NCBI RefSeq assembly: GCF_029840635.1
Contig: NZ_JAOCCU010000011.1
Span: forward strand, 87,517 to 151,516
Length of the DNA stretch: 64,000 bases
Source of the DNA: Mitsuaria sp. GD03876
Lineage (GTDB): Bacteria; Pseudomonadota; Gammaproteobacteria; Burkholderiales; Burkholderiaceae_C
Direction: 5' to 3'
This document shows positions 39,101 through 47,079 of this stretch, piece after piece; position 1 is the stretch's first letter; each line of letters opens with the position of its first letter. A model generated the notes under the pieces. It saw only the letters and a list, made by a program, of their open reading frames with translations. It was not told the DNA's origin and searched no databases. Made by a program: the position numbers and the translations under genes.

Positions 39101-39546
39101 TGTGGCGGATCATGTGGAAGAAGCGTCCGCGCGATCCCGAACTGGTCGCGAGATCGGTGCCCTGGCTGAAGACGGTGAGCCTGCAGGAGGCTTGCAGCGT
39201 CTGGGCCACGGTCTGGGTCGGCGTGAACGGCTCGGGTCTGGCCGAACCCCTGGTCGACCTCGCCCTCGCGTGGCTCAAGCAGGCACCGCCTGAGGACATG
39301 TCCTGGCAACACGTCTGGGGGCGTCTCTGGGACCGGACGCCGGGGGACGTCGCCCTGGCGGCCATGGCGCTCGACTGGCTGCGCAAGGCGCCCAGCTCGC
39401 ATCTCTCGTGGCCCTTCGCCTGGCGCTCGCTCTGGGATGCGACGCCGGACGACCCGGTGCTCATCGCGCTCGGGGCGCGGTGGCTCGACCTGGAACCGCA
39501 TTCCAACCGGGCCTTCAAGGTGGCCACGGCGCTGGGACGGTCCTAG
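36144..39546 (+). pseudogene. Large nuclease-STAND NTPase with Trp-rich C-terminal repeats (Avs/Cap4-like), split by one-base frameshift
   Basis: Corrected product about 1133 aa. Residues 1-180 look like a PD-(D/E)XK nuclease of the Cap4/DUF4297 kind: GGEYALAGFAFQ at 23-34, acidic E62 and D66, and SQLKYTQ (Q80-x-K82). Residues 290-560 are a P-loop NTPase: Walker A GGRSGAGKS (K305) and Walker B VLIGIDD (D355/D356). The rest is helical, ending in six units of about 35-40 residues with the pattern W-x2-h-W-x2-h-W ... A-x2-WL. Frame 1 is sensible to about 37860; the sense continues in another frame from 37870 (LRHGVAPTEQ). Deleting one G from the G6 run at 37862-37867 joins them. This matches antiphage STAND architecture; defence function is inferred. 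Confidence 0.75.
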
Positions 39547-41246
39547 CGCGCCGGACTGTCCTCCCACCCGCCTCCGAACGCCCGGAACGCCGACACCGCC
39601 GCCCGCGCGTGGTTGGCGTCGAGCTGCGCCAGCTGGTCCCGTGCCGCGAGCAGCAGCCGGTCTTCCTGCAGCACCTCGATCAGGCTGGCCGCGCCGCCCT
39701 TGTAGGCGTCCTCGGCCGCGTCGCGCGCGACCTGGTGGGCCCGCACCTCCTGCGCCAGGTCGCCGCGCTGCAGTTCGAGCTCGGACAGGGTGACGATTGC
39801 GTTCTCGACATCCTCGGTCGCGCGCAGCATCCGCTGCCGCACTTGCCCCAGCGCCTCGGCCCGCGCGCCGCGCGCCTGCGCGACCTCGGCGTCGACGCGG
39901 CCGAAGTCGAACAGCCGCCAGTGCAGCCCCAGCAGCGCCTGCGGCTGGAACGCCGCCGACGACAGCAGCCCGCCGCTCAGGCTCGACGCGCCCAGCACGC
40001 CGCCCAGCGTCAGCCGCGGGTAGTACTCCGCCGTCGCCACGCCGATGCGCGCCTGGCTCGCGTCGAGCTGGCGCTCCGCGGCGATCACGTCCGGACGGCG
40101 GCGCATCAGCGTCGCCGGCGTCAGGTCGCCGGGCAGCGACGGCACGCGGTACGTCGACGCGCCCACGCCCGCGGTCCCGATCGTTGCCGCCGGTGCCGCC
40201 GTGGTGGCCGTGGTGGCCGTGGTGGCCGTGCCCGCGCGCGGGCTCGCCGGCGTGTCGGCCAGCAGCTTCATCGCGGCGGTGCCGGCCTGCTCGCCCATCA
40301 GCACGTCGAGCCGGTGCAGTTGCTGCGCGAGCTCGGTGCGCAGCGGCGGCAGCGTGCCGCGCGCCTGCAGCTGCAGCGCCTGCGCCTCGGCGACCTCGCG
40401 CTGCGCGGCCAGGCCGCCCGCGAAGCGGTCCTGGATCAGCCGCAGCAACTGCGACTGGTTGCGCAGGTGCGCCTCGGCGACGTCGATGCGGGCCTGCGCG
40501 CCGCGGATGCGGAAGTAGGCGTCGGCGACCTCGGCCACCACCGTCACCCGCGTGCCCAGGCGCGCGGCCTCGGCCGCCTGCCATTCGGCGACGGCGGCGC
40601 TTTCGCCCTGGCGCAGGCCGCCGGCGAGGTCGGCCTCCCAGCTCGCGCCCAGGCCCAGCGTCTGCAGCGTCTGGTCGCGCTCGTAGCCGGGGAAGCCGTG
40701 GGCGAGCGCGCCCTCGGGGCTCTTGAGCGACTGGCGCTGGCGGACCAGCTGGCCCTGCGCCGTGACCTGCGGCAGCCGCGCGGCGCCCGCGCCCTGCGCC
40801 GCGGCGCGGGCCTGGTCGACGCGGGCCAGCGCGATGGCGAGGTCCAGGTTCTGGTCCAGCGCCCGCTGCACGAGCGCCGTCAGCGCCGCGTCGTCGAAGC
40901 CCCGCCACCAGGTGCCGAGTTCCGCGGCGGAGGCGTCCGACTGGTGGTCGGCGATCAGCGCCTGGCCGGCGAAGCGCTCGTCGAGGGCGCGGGGGGACTC
41001 GCCCTTCTCGAGCATCGGCGCGCACGCCGCGAGCAGCGCGGCCAGCGCCAGCGGCGCGAGGCGGCCCAGCGCGCGCAGCGGCGCCCGCGGCGTCGATCGA
41101 TCGCGCGGCATCGCGTGGATCTGCGAGCGCGTGGAGGTCGCTGAGGTCGCTGAGGTCGACGAGGTCGGCGAGGTCGGCGAGGTCGGCGAGGTCGACGGGA
41201 TCGTCGAGGCGGCCGGACGGAAGGCATCGGAAAGCAGGCGGTTCAT
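39543..41246 (-). CDS. Outer-membrane efflux lipoprotein (OMF, NodT family)
   Basis: 567 aa from ATG 41246, which has GGGAG upstream; ATG 41111 lacks a ribosome site but would remove a repeat-coded Thr/Ser/Pro N-extension. The lipobox is LALAALLAAC near residue 75. The mature OMF has GTWWRGFDDAALTALVQRAL, LPQVTAQGQLVRQ and MRRRPDVIAAERQLDASQARIGVATAEYYPRL. It contains a small Ala/Thr tandem insert (TATTATTATTA). It is the outer-membrane channel of the efflux operon encoded upstream, 34 bp after the EmrB-like gene. Its stop overlaps the stop of the convergent STAND gene. Confidence 0.9.
   Translation of the reverse strand: MNRLLSDAFRPAASTIPSTSPTSPTSPTSSTSATSATSTRSQIHAMPRDRSTPRAPLRALGRLAPLALAALLAACAPMLEKGESPRALDERFAGQALIADHQSDASAAELGTWWRGFDDAALTALVQRALDQNLDLAIALARVDQARAAAQGAGAARLPQVTAQGQLVRQRQSLKSPEGALAHGFPGYERDQTLQTLGLGASWEADLAGGLRQGESAAVAEWQAAEAARLGTRVTVVAEVADAYFRIRGAQARIDVAEAHLRNQSQLLRLIQDRFAGGLAAQREVAEAQALQLQARGTLPPLRTELAQQLHRLDVLMGEQAGTAAMKLLADTPASPRAGTATTATTATTAAPAATIGTAGVGASTYRVPSLPGDLTPATLMRRRPDVIAAERQLDASQARIGVATAEYYPRLTLGGVLGASSLSGGLLSSAAFQPQALLGLHWRLFDFGRVDAEVAQARGARAEALGQVRQRMLRATEDVENAIVTLSELELQRGDLAQEVRAHQVARDAAEDAYKGGAASLIEVLQEDRLLLAARDQLAQLDANHARAAVSAFRAFGGGWEDSPAR
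41134..41196. repeat. Seven tandem 9-bp units in the 5' end of the OMF gene
   Basis: Seven copies of GAGGTCGnn (GAGGTCGGC, GAGGTCGCT, GAGGTCGAC variants) run without gaps. On the minus strand each unit codes three residues, giving the Thr-Ser-Pro/Thr-Ser-Ala run after the OMF start. Being in frame, unit gain or loss would keep the reading frame but change N-terminal length. Confidence 0.85.
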
Positions 41247-41280
41247 GGCGGGACTCCCAGGAGGTCGGGGTGGGGTGGGG

Positions 41281-42927
41281 TCAATGCGAATCGGCGGACG
41301 GCGCGGCGGGCGGCGCGACCTTGTGCAGCAGCGGCACGAAGAGCAGCGCGACCACGAAGCAGGCCATCACGATCAGGAAGGCGTCGGAGAAGGTCATCGT
41401 CAGCGCCTCGCGGTAGGTCAGCGCCCAGAGCTGGCGCAGCGCGGCGGTCGTCGCCTCGCCCGAGGGCATCGCCGCCGACAGCGACGAGGTGGTCGACGCC
41501 AGCAGGCTGTTCATCGACTCGTTGGCCGCGTTCAGCCGCTCGGCCAGGCGCTGGAAGTGCAGGTTGGTGCGGTCGTTGAGGATGGTCGCGCAGGCCGCGA
41601 TGCCGATCGCGCCGCCGAGGTTGCGCATCAGGTTGAACAGCCCCGAGGCCAGCTTGAGCCTGGAGGGCGGCAGCGCGCCCAGCGCCAGCGTCACCACCGG
41701 GGGCACGCTGAGCTGCTGCGCCATGCCGCGCAGCGCCTGCGGCAGCAGCAGCTCGTGCGGCCCCCAGTCATGCGTGATCGGCGCGAATTCCCACATCGAG
41801 ACCGCGAACAGCGCGAGCCCCGCGAACAGGATCCAGCGCAGGTCGAAGCGGCTGGCCAGGAAGGCGTACAGCGGGATCGTCATCACCTGGAACACGCCGG
41901 TCGAGAACACGGCCAGGCCGATGTCCAGCGCGCTGTCGCCGCGCACGCGGCTCAGGAACAGCGGCGTGAGGTAGATGGTGGCGAAGATGCCGATGCCGGT
42001 GATGAACGAGAACAGGCTGCCCAGCGCGAAGTTGCGGTCCTTCAACGCGCGCAGGTCGACGATGGGCCGGGCCGCCGTCAGGCTGCGCGCGAGGAAGGCC
42101 ACGCCGGTGATGCCGGCGATCCAGGCGGTGGCGACGATGGTCGCGTCGCCGAACCAGTTCCAGCGCGGGCCTTCCTCCAGCGTGTACTCCAGGCAGCCGA
42201 GGAACACCGCCAGCAGCACCATCGAGAGGTAGTCGGCGCCCTTGAGCAGCGACAGGTCGGGCTTGTCCACCCGCACCATCAGCGGCACGACGACGGTGAC
42301 CAGCAGCCCCGGCAGCAGGTTGATGTAGAAGAGCCACTGCCAGGACAGCACGTCGGTGATCCAGCCGCCGATGACCGGGCCCAGCGTCGGCGCCAGCGAG
42401 GCGATCGCGCCGATGGTCGAGGCGGCCACCACGCGCTGCTTGCCGCTGAAGTACATGAACGCGGTGGTGAAGACCATCGGGATCATGGAGCCGCCCAGGA
42501 AGCCCTGGACCGCGCGGAACGCGATCATGCTCTGGATGTTCCAGGCCAGGCCGCACAGCAGGCTGGCCAGCGTGAAGCCCAGCGCCGAGATCGCGAACAG
42601 CCAGCGCGTGGACATCACGCTGGCCAGCCAGCCCGACAGCGGGATCACGATGATCTCGGCGATCAGGTAGCTGGTCTGAATCCAGGTCGTGTCGTCGGCG
42701 CCGGCGGACAGGCCGCCGCCGATGTCGCGCAGCGAGGCCGAGACGATCTGGATGTCCAGCAGCGCGATGAACATGCCCACGCACATCGTCGCGAAGGCCA
42801 GCACCTTCTCGCGCGTCGTCAGCCGGTCCAGCGGGATGACCTCGTTGGACCAGAACGGCGGGCGCTTGGGCGCGGGGACGGGCGGCGGGTCCGATGCCGC
42901 GGTCGCGGGCAGGACGGCGGCGCTCAT
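41281..42927 (-). CDS. MFS multidrug transporter, DHA2/EmrB family
   Basis: 548 aa with 14 predicted TM helices. ATG 42927 overlaps the emrA-like stop (ATGA). Motifs: motif C-like FTTAFMYFSG context, TLGPVIGGWITDVLSWQWLFYINL and the opening FIALLDIQIVSASLRDI. It is the inner-membrane pump of an EmrAB-TolC-type tripartite system exporting hydrophobic compounds by proton exchange. The middle gene of a three-gene operon controlled by the divergent HxlR gene. Confidence 0.92.
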   Translation of the reverse strand: MSAAVLPATAASDPPPVPAPKRPPFWSNEVIPLDRLTTREKVLAFATMCVGMFIALLDIQIVSASLRDIGGGLSAGADDTTWIQTSYLIAEIIVIPLSGWLASVMSTRWLFAISALGFTLASLLCGLAWNIQSMIAFRAVQGFLGGSMIPMVFTTAFMYFSGKQRVVAASTIGAIASLAPTLGPVIGGWITDVLSWQWLFYINLLPGLLVTVVVPLMVRVDKPDLSLLKGADYLSMVLLAVFLGCLEYTLEEGPRWNWFGDATIVATAWIAGITGVAFLARSLTAARPIVDLRALKDRNFALGSLFSFITGIGIFATIYLTPLFLSRVRGDSALDIGLAVFSTGVFQVMTIPLYAFLASRFDLRWILFAGLALFAVSMWEFAPITHDWGPHELLLPQALRGMAQQLSVPPVVTLALGALPPSRLKLASGLFNLMRNLGGAIGIAACATILNDRTNLHFQRLAERLNAANESMNSLLASTTSSLSAAMPSGEATTAALRQLWALTYREALTMTFSDAFLIVMACFVVALLFVPLLHKVAPPAAPSADSH

Positions 42928-44081
42928 TGCACGCTCGCGGTCTTGGTGGCGGCGACGGCGTCGCGCGCGGTGTCGACCTCGACGACCACGGACAGCCCCG
43001 GGCGCAGCCGGCCCAGGCGCTCGTCGGCGGTATCGAGCTGGATGCGCACCGGCACGCGCTGGACGATCTTGGTGAAGTTGCCGGTGGCGTTCTCGGCCGG
43101 CAGCACGCTGAACTGGGCGCCGGTGGCCGGCGCCAGGCTCCCCAGCGTGCCGTGCATCACCACGCCGGGCCAGGCGTCGGCGCGGATGCTGACCGGCTGG
43201 CCGGCCTGCATGCGGGCGAGCTGGTCTTCCTTGAAGTTGGCGTCGATCCACAGCCCGTGCGCCGGCACCACCGACAACAGCGGCGTGCCGATGCCGACGT
43301 AGGTCCCGACCCGCGCCTTGCGGTTGCCGACGTAGCCGTCGCGCGGCGCGCGCAGCTCGGTGTAGCCGAGGTTGAGGTGGGCCAGCTCGCGTTCCGCGCC
43401 CGCCTGCGCGAGCGCCGCCTGCGCCTGGCGCTTCTGCGTCGCGATCACGTCGAGCTGGCGTTCCGCGGCCAGCTGCTCGGCGCGGGCGCGGGCCGAGCCG
43501 GCCTGCGCGGTCTTGAACGCGGCCTCGGCGCGCTGGCTGCTTTCCACCGACACGGCGGCGCGGCCGACCAGGTCCTTGTAGCGGGCGAAGTCGTCGCGGG
43601 CGCGCTGTTCCTCGGCGGAGGCGGCGTCGATGCCGGCGCGCGCCTTGGCGATCACCGCCTGCTGCAGCGCGGCGGCGGCGGCCAGGTTGGCGATCGCGGC
43701 TTCCTGCGCCTCGACCGCGCCGGTGGCCCGCTGCACCGCGGCCTGGTAGTCGCGGCCGTCGATGCGGGCCAGCAGGTCGCCGGCGTGCACGAACTGGTTG
43801 TCGGCCACCGGCAGCTCGGTGATGTAGCCGCCGACCTTGGCGCCGATCACCGTCACGTCGCCGCCGACATAGGCGTCGTCGGTCTCCTCATGGAAGCGGC
43901 CGACGCTCCACCAGTGCGCGCCGTAGGCGGCCACCGCCAGCGCCGCGGCGGTCAGCACCGCCCAGGGCAGCGTCGCGCGGCCGAGGGATCGGCGGGGCGC
44001 GGTAGAGGGGGCGGTCGCGGTGGGCGCGGCGGCGGAGGAAGTCGGGGAGGGCGCGGCGGCCGAGGGCGTGGAAGCGGTCAT
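42924..44081 (-). CDS. HlyD/EmrA-family secretion adaptor
   Basis: 385 aa. A Ser/Thr/Ala/Pro-rich cytosolic tail of about 35 residues, one TM helix (LPWAVLTAAALAVAAYGAHWW), then DDAYVGGDVTVIGAKVGGYITELPVADNQFVHAGDLL, an Ala-rich coiled-coil hairpin and the second lipoyl half NLGYTELRAPRDGYVGNRKARVGTYV. It bridges the EmrB-like pump to the OMF. First gene of the operon; its promoter region holds two palindromic operators. Confidence 0.92.
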   Translation of the reverse strand: MTASTPSAAAPSPTSSAAAPTATAPSTAPRRSLGRATLPWAVLTAAALAVAAYGAHWWSVGRFHEETDDAYVGGDVTVIGAKVGGYITELPVADNQFVHAGDLLARIDGRDYQAAVQRATGAVEAQEAAIANLAAAAALQQAVIAKARAGIDAASAEEQRARDDFARYKDLVGRAAVSVESSQRAEAAFKTAQAGSARARAEQLAAERQLDVIATQKRQAQAALAQAGAERELAHLNLGYTELRAPRDGYVGNRKARVGTYVGIGTPLLSVVPAHGLWIDANFKEDQLARMQAGQPVSIRADAWPGVVMHGTLGSLAPATGAQFSVLPAENATGNFTKIVQRVPVRIQLDTADERLGRLRPGLSVVVEVDTARDAVAATKTASVQ

Positions 44082-44145
44082 GGAAGGACTCCGGCATCGA
44101 AAGCCCGCCGGGGCGGCGAGCGATGGAGCGGACTATAGGAACGTC

Positions 44146-44162
44146 ACTTCCATGATGGAAGT
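44146..44162. promoter_or_regulatory. Operator palindrome copy 1 (HxlR site)
   Basis: Perfect palindrome ACTTCCATGATGGAAGT (8-1-8) about 65 bp upstream of the emrA-like start. A second, longer copy lies 56 bp away centre to centre. Identical sites placed between the divergent HxlR regulator and efflux operon are best explained as its binding sites. Confidence 0.8.
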
Positions 44163-44197
44163 TACTCGGCGGACAATGCATCATTGCGATTTCGTCA

Positions 44198-44222
44198 ACT
44201 GACTTCCATGATGGAAGTCAGT
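44198..44222. promoter_or_regulatory. Operator palindrome copy 2 (HxlR site)
   Basis: A 25-bp perfect palindrome (12-1-12) whose centre is the same 17-mer as copy 1, extended by ACTG on the left and CAGT on the right. It lies 63 bp before the HxlR start, likely covering its promoter and giving autorepression. Confidence 0.82.
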
Positions 44223-44284
44223 GAGAATCGGGGCGACCCGGCGAGATCGACCGCCGCGGACCGATGACTCGACAAGGAGATCCC

Positions 44285-44788
44285 ATGCGTCGCACGAGCT
44301 TCGAGGACATGGCCTGCCCACTGGCGCGCACGGCAGACACGCTGGGCGACAGCTGGAGCGTGCTGATCCTGCGCGAGGTGTTCTACGGGCACCACCGCTT
44401 CGACGAATTCGTGACGGAGCTGGGCATCGCGTCCAACACGCTGACGCGGCGGCTGGCGGAGCTGGTGAATCGCGGCCTGCTGGAGAAGCGGCAGTACAGC
44501 GACAAGCCGCCGCGCCACGAGTACCTGCTGACGCCCAAGGGCCGCGACCTGCGGCCGGTGATGCTGGCGTTGCTGACCTGGGGCAACCTGCACGCGCCGC
44601 TGAAGAACAAGCCGGTGCGGCTGATCGACACCGAGACCGGCGAGCCGGTGGAGCTCAAGCTGATCGACGCCCGCACCGGCAAGGCGATCGGGCCGCAGCA
44701 CAAGGTGGAGCGGCGCTCGGGATCGCCTCGTCGCGTGGAAGTGTTCGACTTCGACGGCGAGGTCGACAAGGCCGAGGCGGCCGATTGA
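44285..44788 (+). CDS. HxlR-family transcriptional regulator
   Basis: 167 aa from ATG 44285 with AAGGAGA upstream. HxlR winged-helix domain: FEDMACPLARTADTLGDSWSVLILREVFYG, RFDEFVTELGIASNTLTRRLAELVNRGLLEKRQ and a wing HEYLLTPKGRDLRPVM. The conserved N-terminal Cys (MACPL) can act as a redox/aldehyde switch in some members. A C-terminal beta region of about 55 residues follows. It is divergent from the EmrAB-OMF operon and almost certainly its repressor. Confidence 0.93.
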   Translation: MRRTSFEDMACPLARTADTLGDSWSVLILREVFYGHHRFDEFVTELGIASNTLTRRLAELVNRGLLEKRQYSDKPPRHEYLLTPKGRDLRPVMLALLTWGNLHAPLKNKPVRLIDTETGEPVELKLIDARTGKAIGPQHKVERRSGSPRRVEVFDFDGEVDKAEAAD

Positions 44789-45418
44789 TCAGCGCTGGAC
44801 CAGCGCGAGCTTGACGCCGAGCCCGACGAACGCCGCCGCGAAGCCGCGGCGCATCCAGCGCAGCACCGGCGGCCGGGCCAGCACGCGGTCGCGCACCGCG
44901 GCGGCGAAGACGCCGTAGACCGCGAACACGATGAAGGTCATCGCCATGAAGACGGCGGAGAGCTCGAGCATCAGCGGCGTCGGGCGCGGTTCGTCGCGGG
45001 CGATGAACTGCGGCAGGAATGCCAGGAAGAAGATCGACAGCTTCGGGTTGAGCAGGTTCACCAGCACCGCGTGGCCGACGATCTCGCGGGCGGAGCGCGG
45101 CGAGGCGCTCGCGTCGATCGCCAGGGCGCCGCGTTCCTTCAGCGACATCCAGGCCATGTAGAGCAGGTAGGCGACGCCGGCGTACTTGACGGCGTCGAAG
45201 GCCAGCGCGCTGGCGTGCAGCAGCGCGGCCAGGCCGGTGATCGCGGCCAGCATGTGCGGGACGATGCCCAGCGTGCAGCCGAAGGCGGCGATCAGCGACG
45301 CGCGGGCGCCACTGGAGAGGCCGGCGGCCAGCGTGACCAGCGCGCCGGTGCCCGGCGAGGCGACGACGATCAGCGAGGTGATCAGGAACTCGGGATTCGA
45401 GAGCGAAACGAAGGGCAC
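44789..45418 (-). CDS. LysE-family amino-acid/metabolite exporter
   Basis: 209 aa from GTG 45418, with GAGG eight bases upstream. Six hydrophobic helices; the start PEFLITSLIVVASPGTGALVTLAAGLSSGAR and the VLVNLLNPKLSIFFLAFLPQF block are typical of LysE/RhtB exporters. They move amino acids, homoserine lactones or similar compounds outward. It abuts the HxlR gene end (convergent stops). The longer open frame upstream has no exporter character. Confidence 0.9.
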   Translation of the reverse strand: MPFVSLSNPEFLITSLIVVASPGTGALVTLAAGLSSGARASLIAAFGCTLGIVPHMLAAITGLAALLHASALAFDAVKYAGVAYLLYMAWMSLKERGALAIDASASPRSAREIVGHAVLVNLLNPKLSIFFLAFLPQFIARDEPRPTPLMLELSAVFMAMTFIVFAVYGVFAAAVRDRVLARPPVLRWMRRGFAAAFVGLGVKLALVQR

Positions 45419-45593
45419 GGCGGACCTCGGCACGGTGAAGAGCGGGAGGCCATCGTCAGCGCGAGTCGGCGCGGCGTCTTGGACGAAATTGCAGCGCGGC
45501 TCCGGGCGGCTCCGGGCGGTTCCGTGCGGCTCGGGGGGGCGTGCGACGCCGGGCAGTGCCGGCTGGCGCGACACGGACGCGCTCGGCGATTCG

Positions 45594-46442
45594 TCAGCGC
45601 ATCGCGGCCGCGTAGGCGCCTGGCGCGATGCCGAAGCAGCGCACGAAGTGGCGCGTCAGGTGGCTCTGGTCGTAGAAGCCGCTGGCGGCGGCGGCCTCGG
45701 CCAGCGGGGTGCCCAGGCCGATCAGCCGGCGCGCGCGCTGCAGCCGCCGCTGCACGAGGTAGGCATGCGGCGGCAGGCCGGTGGCCAGGGTGAAGCCGCG
45801 CAGGAACTGGAACCGGCTCAGTCCCGCTTCGCGCGCGAGGTCGGCCAGGCTGACGGGCGAGGCGAGCTCGTCGTCCAGCCGCGCGCGGGCCAGCGCGATG
45901 CCGGCTGGGATCGCCGTGGGCATCGGCGCTCGCGGGAGCAGCAGACCCTGCAGCAGCAGGAGCAAGGCTTCATCGGCTTGCAGCGTGGGACCCGCGGCGG
46001 CCGCATCGACGTCGTCGGCGCCGGCGCCGATCACGTCGACGGTCATCGCGTGGAAGAGCGCCTCGAATCGCGTGGCGATGCGGGGATCGCGGAGCGTGGG
46101 GCGATGGAACTCGACGTCGCCGGAGGGTGGGCCGCGATGGTCGCGGAGGTCGGTGGCGAGCTCGCGCACGACGTCGGGCGAGAGATAGAGCATCCGCCAG
46201 GCGCGTCCGCGGTCGTCGATCGGCAGGCCGTCGTGGACCTCGCCCGGATTGACGGTGATGAGATCGCCGGCGCCGGCCTCGACCTGGCCGCGCCCGCTGG
46301 CCGATTTCTGCGCGCCGCGGTCGATCAGGCCGATGCCGAACTCGTCGTGGACGTGGCGCGGGAAGGTGCGCGCGGTGTCGGCGCGGACGATGTCGATGCC
46401 CGGGAGCGGGCAGGGCAGGCGGGTGAAGGCGGCGGCCTTCAT
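45594..46442 (-). CDS. AraC-family transcriptional regulator
   Basis: 282 aa from ATG 46442, which overlaps the DUF1810 stop (ATGA). The N-terminal AraC-ligand-binding cupin (ARTFPRHVHDEFGIGLIDRG, GDLITVNPGEVHDGLPID) precedes the helix-turn-helix pair VSLADLAREAGLSRFQFLRGFTLATGLPPHAYLVQRRL and LAEAAAASGFYDQSHLTRHFVRCFGIAPGAY. This type often controls a nearby LysE exporter, which lies downstream on the same strand 175 bp away. Confidence 0.92.
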   Translation of the reverse strand: MKAAAFTRLPCPLPGIDIVRADTARTFPRHVHDEFGIGLIDRGAQKSASGRGQVEAGAGDLITVNPGEVHDGLPIDDRGRAWRMLYLSPDVVRELATDLRDHRGPPSGDVEFHRPTLRDPRIATRFEALFHAMTVDVIGAGADDVDAAAAGPTLQADEALLLLLQGLLLPRAPMPTAIPAGIALARARLDDELASPVSLADLAREAGLSRFQFLRGFTLATGLPPHAYLVQRRLQRARRLIGLGTPLAEAAAASGFYDQSHLTRHFVRCFGIAPGAYAAAMR

Positions 46443-46861
46443 GCGAGCAGCTCCAACGTGCGCGGATCGGGCTGGCCGTCGTAGAAGCGATCGAGGGCCT
46501 CGATGAAGACGGCCTCGTTGCCCGAGGCCCTCGCGAACAGCGTCAGCGACGAGCGGAACTTCAACGCGTCGACCGAACCGAGGATCTGCTCGGCGGACTT
46601 GGTGCGATGGGTGTTCATCAGCGCGACGCACTCGCGCAGTCGCGGGCCGAGGACCTCGTGGTCCAGGTAGGCGATGGCTTCGTCGAGCGAGGAGATGCCG
46701 TAGCGCTGCGCCGTGCTGCTGATCCCGAGCCCGCGCAGCTGCGGGAAGAAGTACCACATCCAGTGGCTGCGCTTGCGCCCGCGCCGGAGCTCGTCGAGGA
46801 CATCGGCGAGCTGCGGAGCTTGGGCGTCGAGGAAGCGGTGGAGGTCGGGCGGCGCGGACAT
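46439..46861 (-). CDS. DUF1810 family protein
   Basis: 140 aa. The DUF1810 (YP_-type calpastatin-like) pattern is clear: LHRFLDAQAPQLADVLDELRRGRKRSHWMWYFFPQLRGLG, then TAQRYGISSLDEAIAYLDHEVLGPRLREC and LGSVDALKFRSSLTLFA. Function unknown; a small soluble alpha-helical protein widespread in bacteria. Overlaps the start of the AraC gene, so the two are co-translated. Confidence 0.9.
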   Translation of the reverse strand: MSAPPDLHRFLDAQAPQLADVLDELRRGRKRSHWMWYFFPQLRGLGISSTAQRYGISSLDEAIAYLDHEVLGPRLRECVALMNTHRTKSAEQILGSVDALKFRSSLTLFARASGNEAVFIEALDRFYDGQPDPRTLELLA

Positions 46862-47079
46862 GGGCTCGGTGGCGCTCGGAGCTGCGGCGGGGATCCCCGG
46901 ACTCTAGCCGCCGCGGGCACCGGCGGCGAGTGCAAGCACGCCCGCCACCGTCCCGGTGCTCGGGAAACCTCGCTCATGGTTTGTCCTAGCGCCCGGCGTG
47001 CGGTCCGGGACTTGAAACGCCGGACCGCGCTCCTCATAATCAATAAAAAATGAAGCGTCATTCATTATTGGAGCTTTCG

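Noticed and set aside
37870..39293. Continuation of the first STAND frame beyond the G run
   Set aside because: After about 37860 that frame turns into Arg/Gly/Ala-rich nonsense while another frame shows W-rich repeats, so the frame changed rather than the protein.
41134..41196. Short tandem repeats as a CRISPR array
   Set aside because: Units are 9 bp, contiguous and without spacers; no cas genes in the window.
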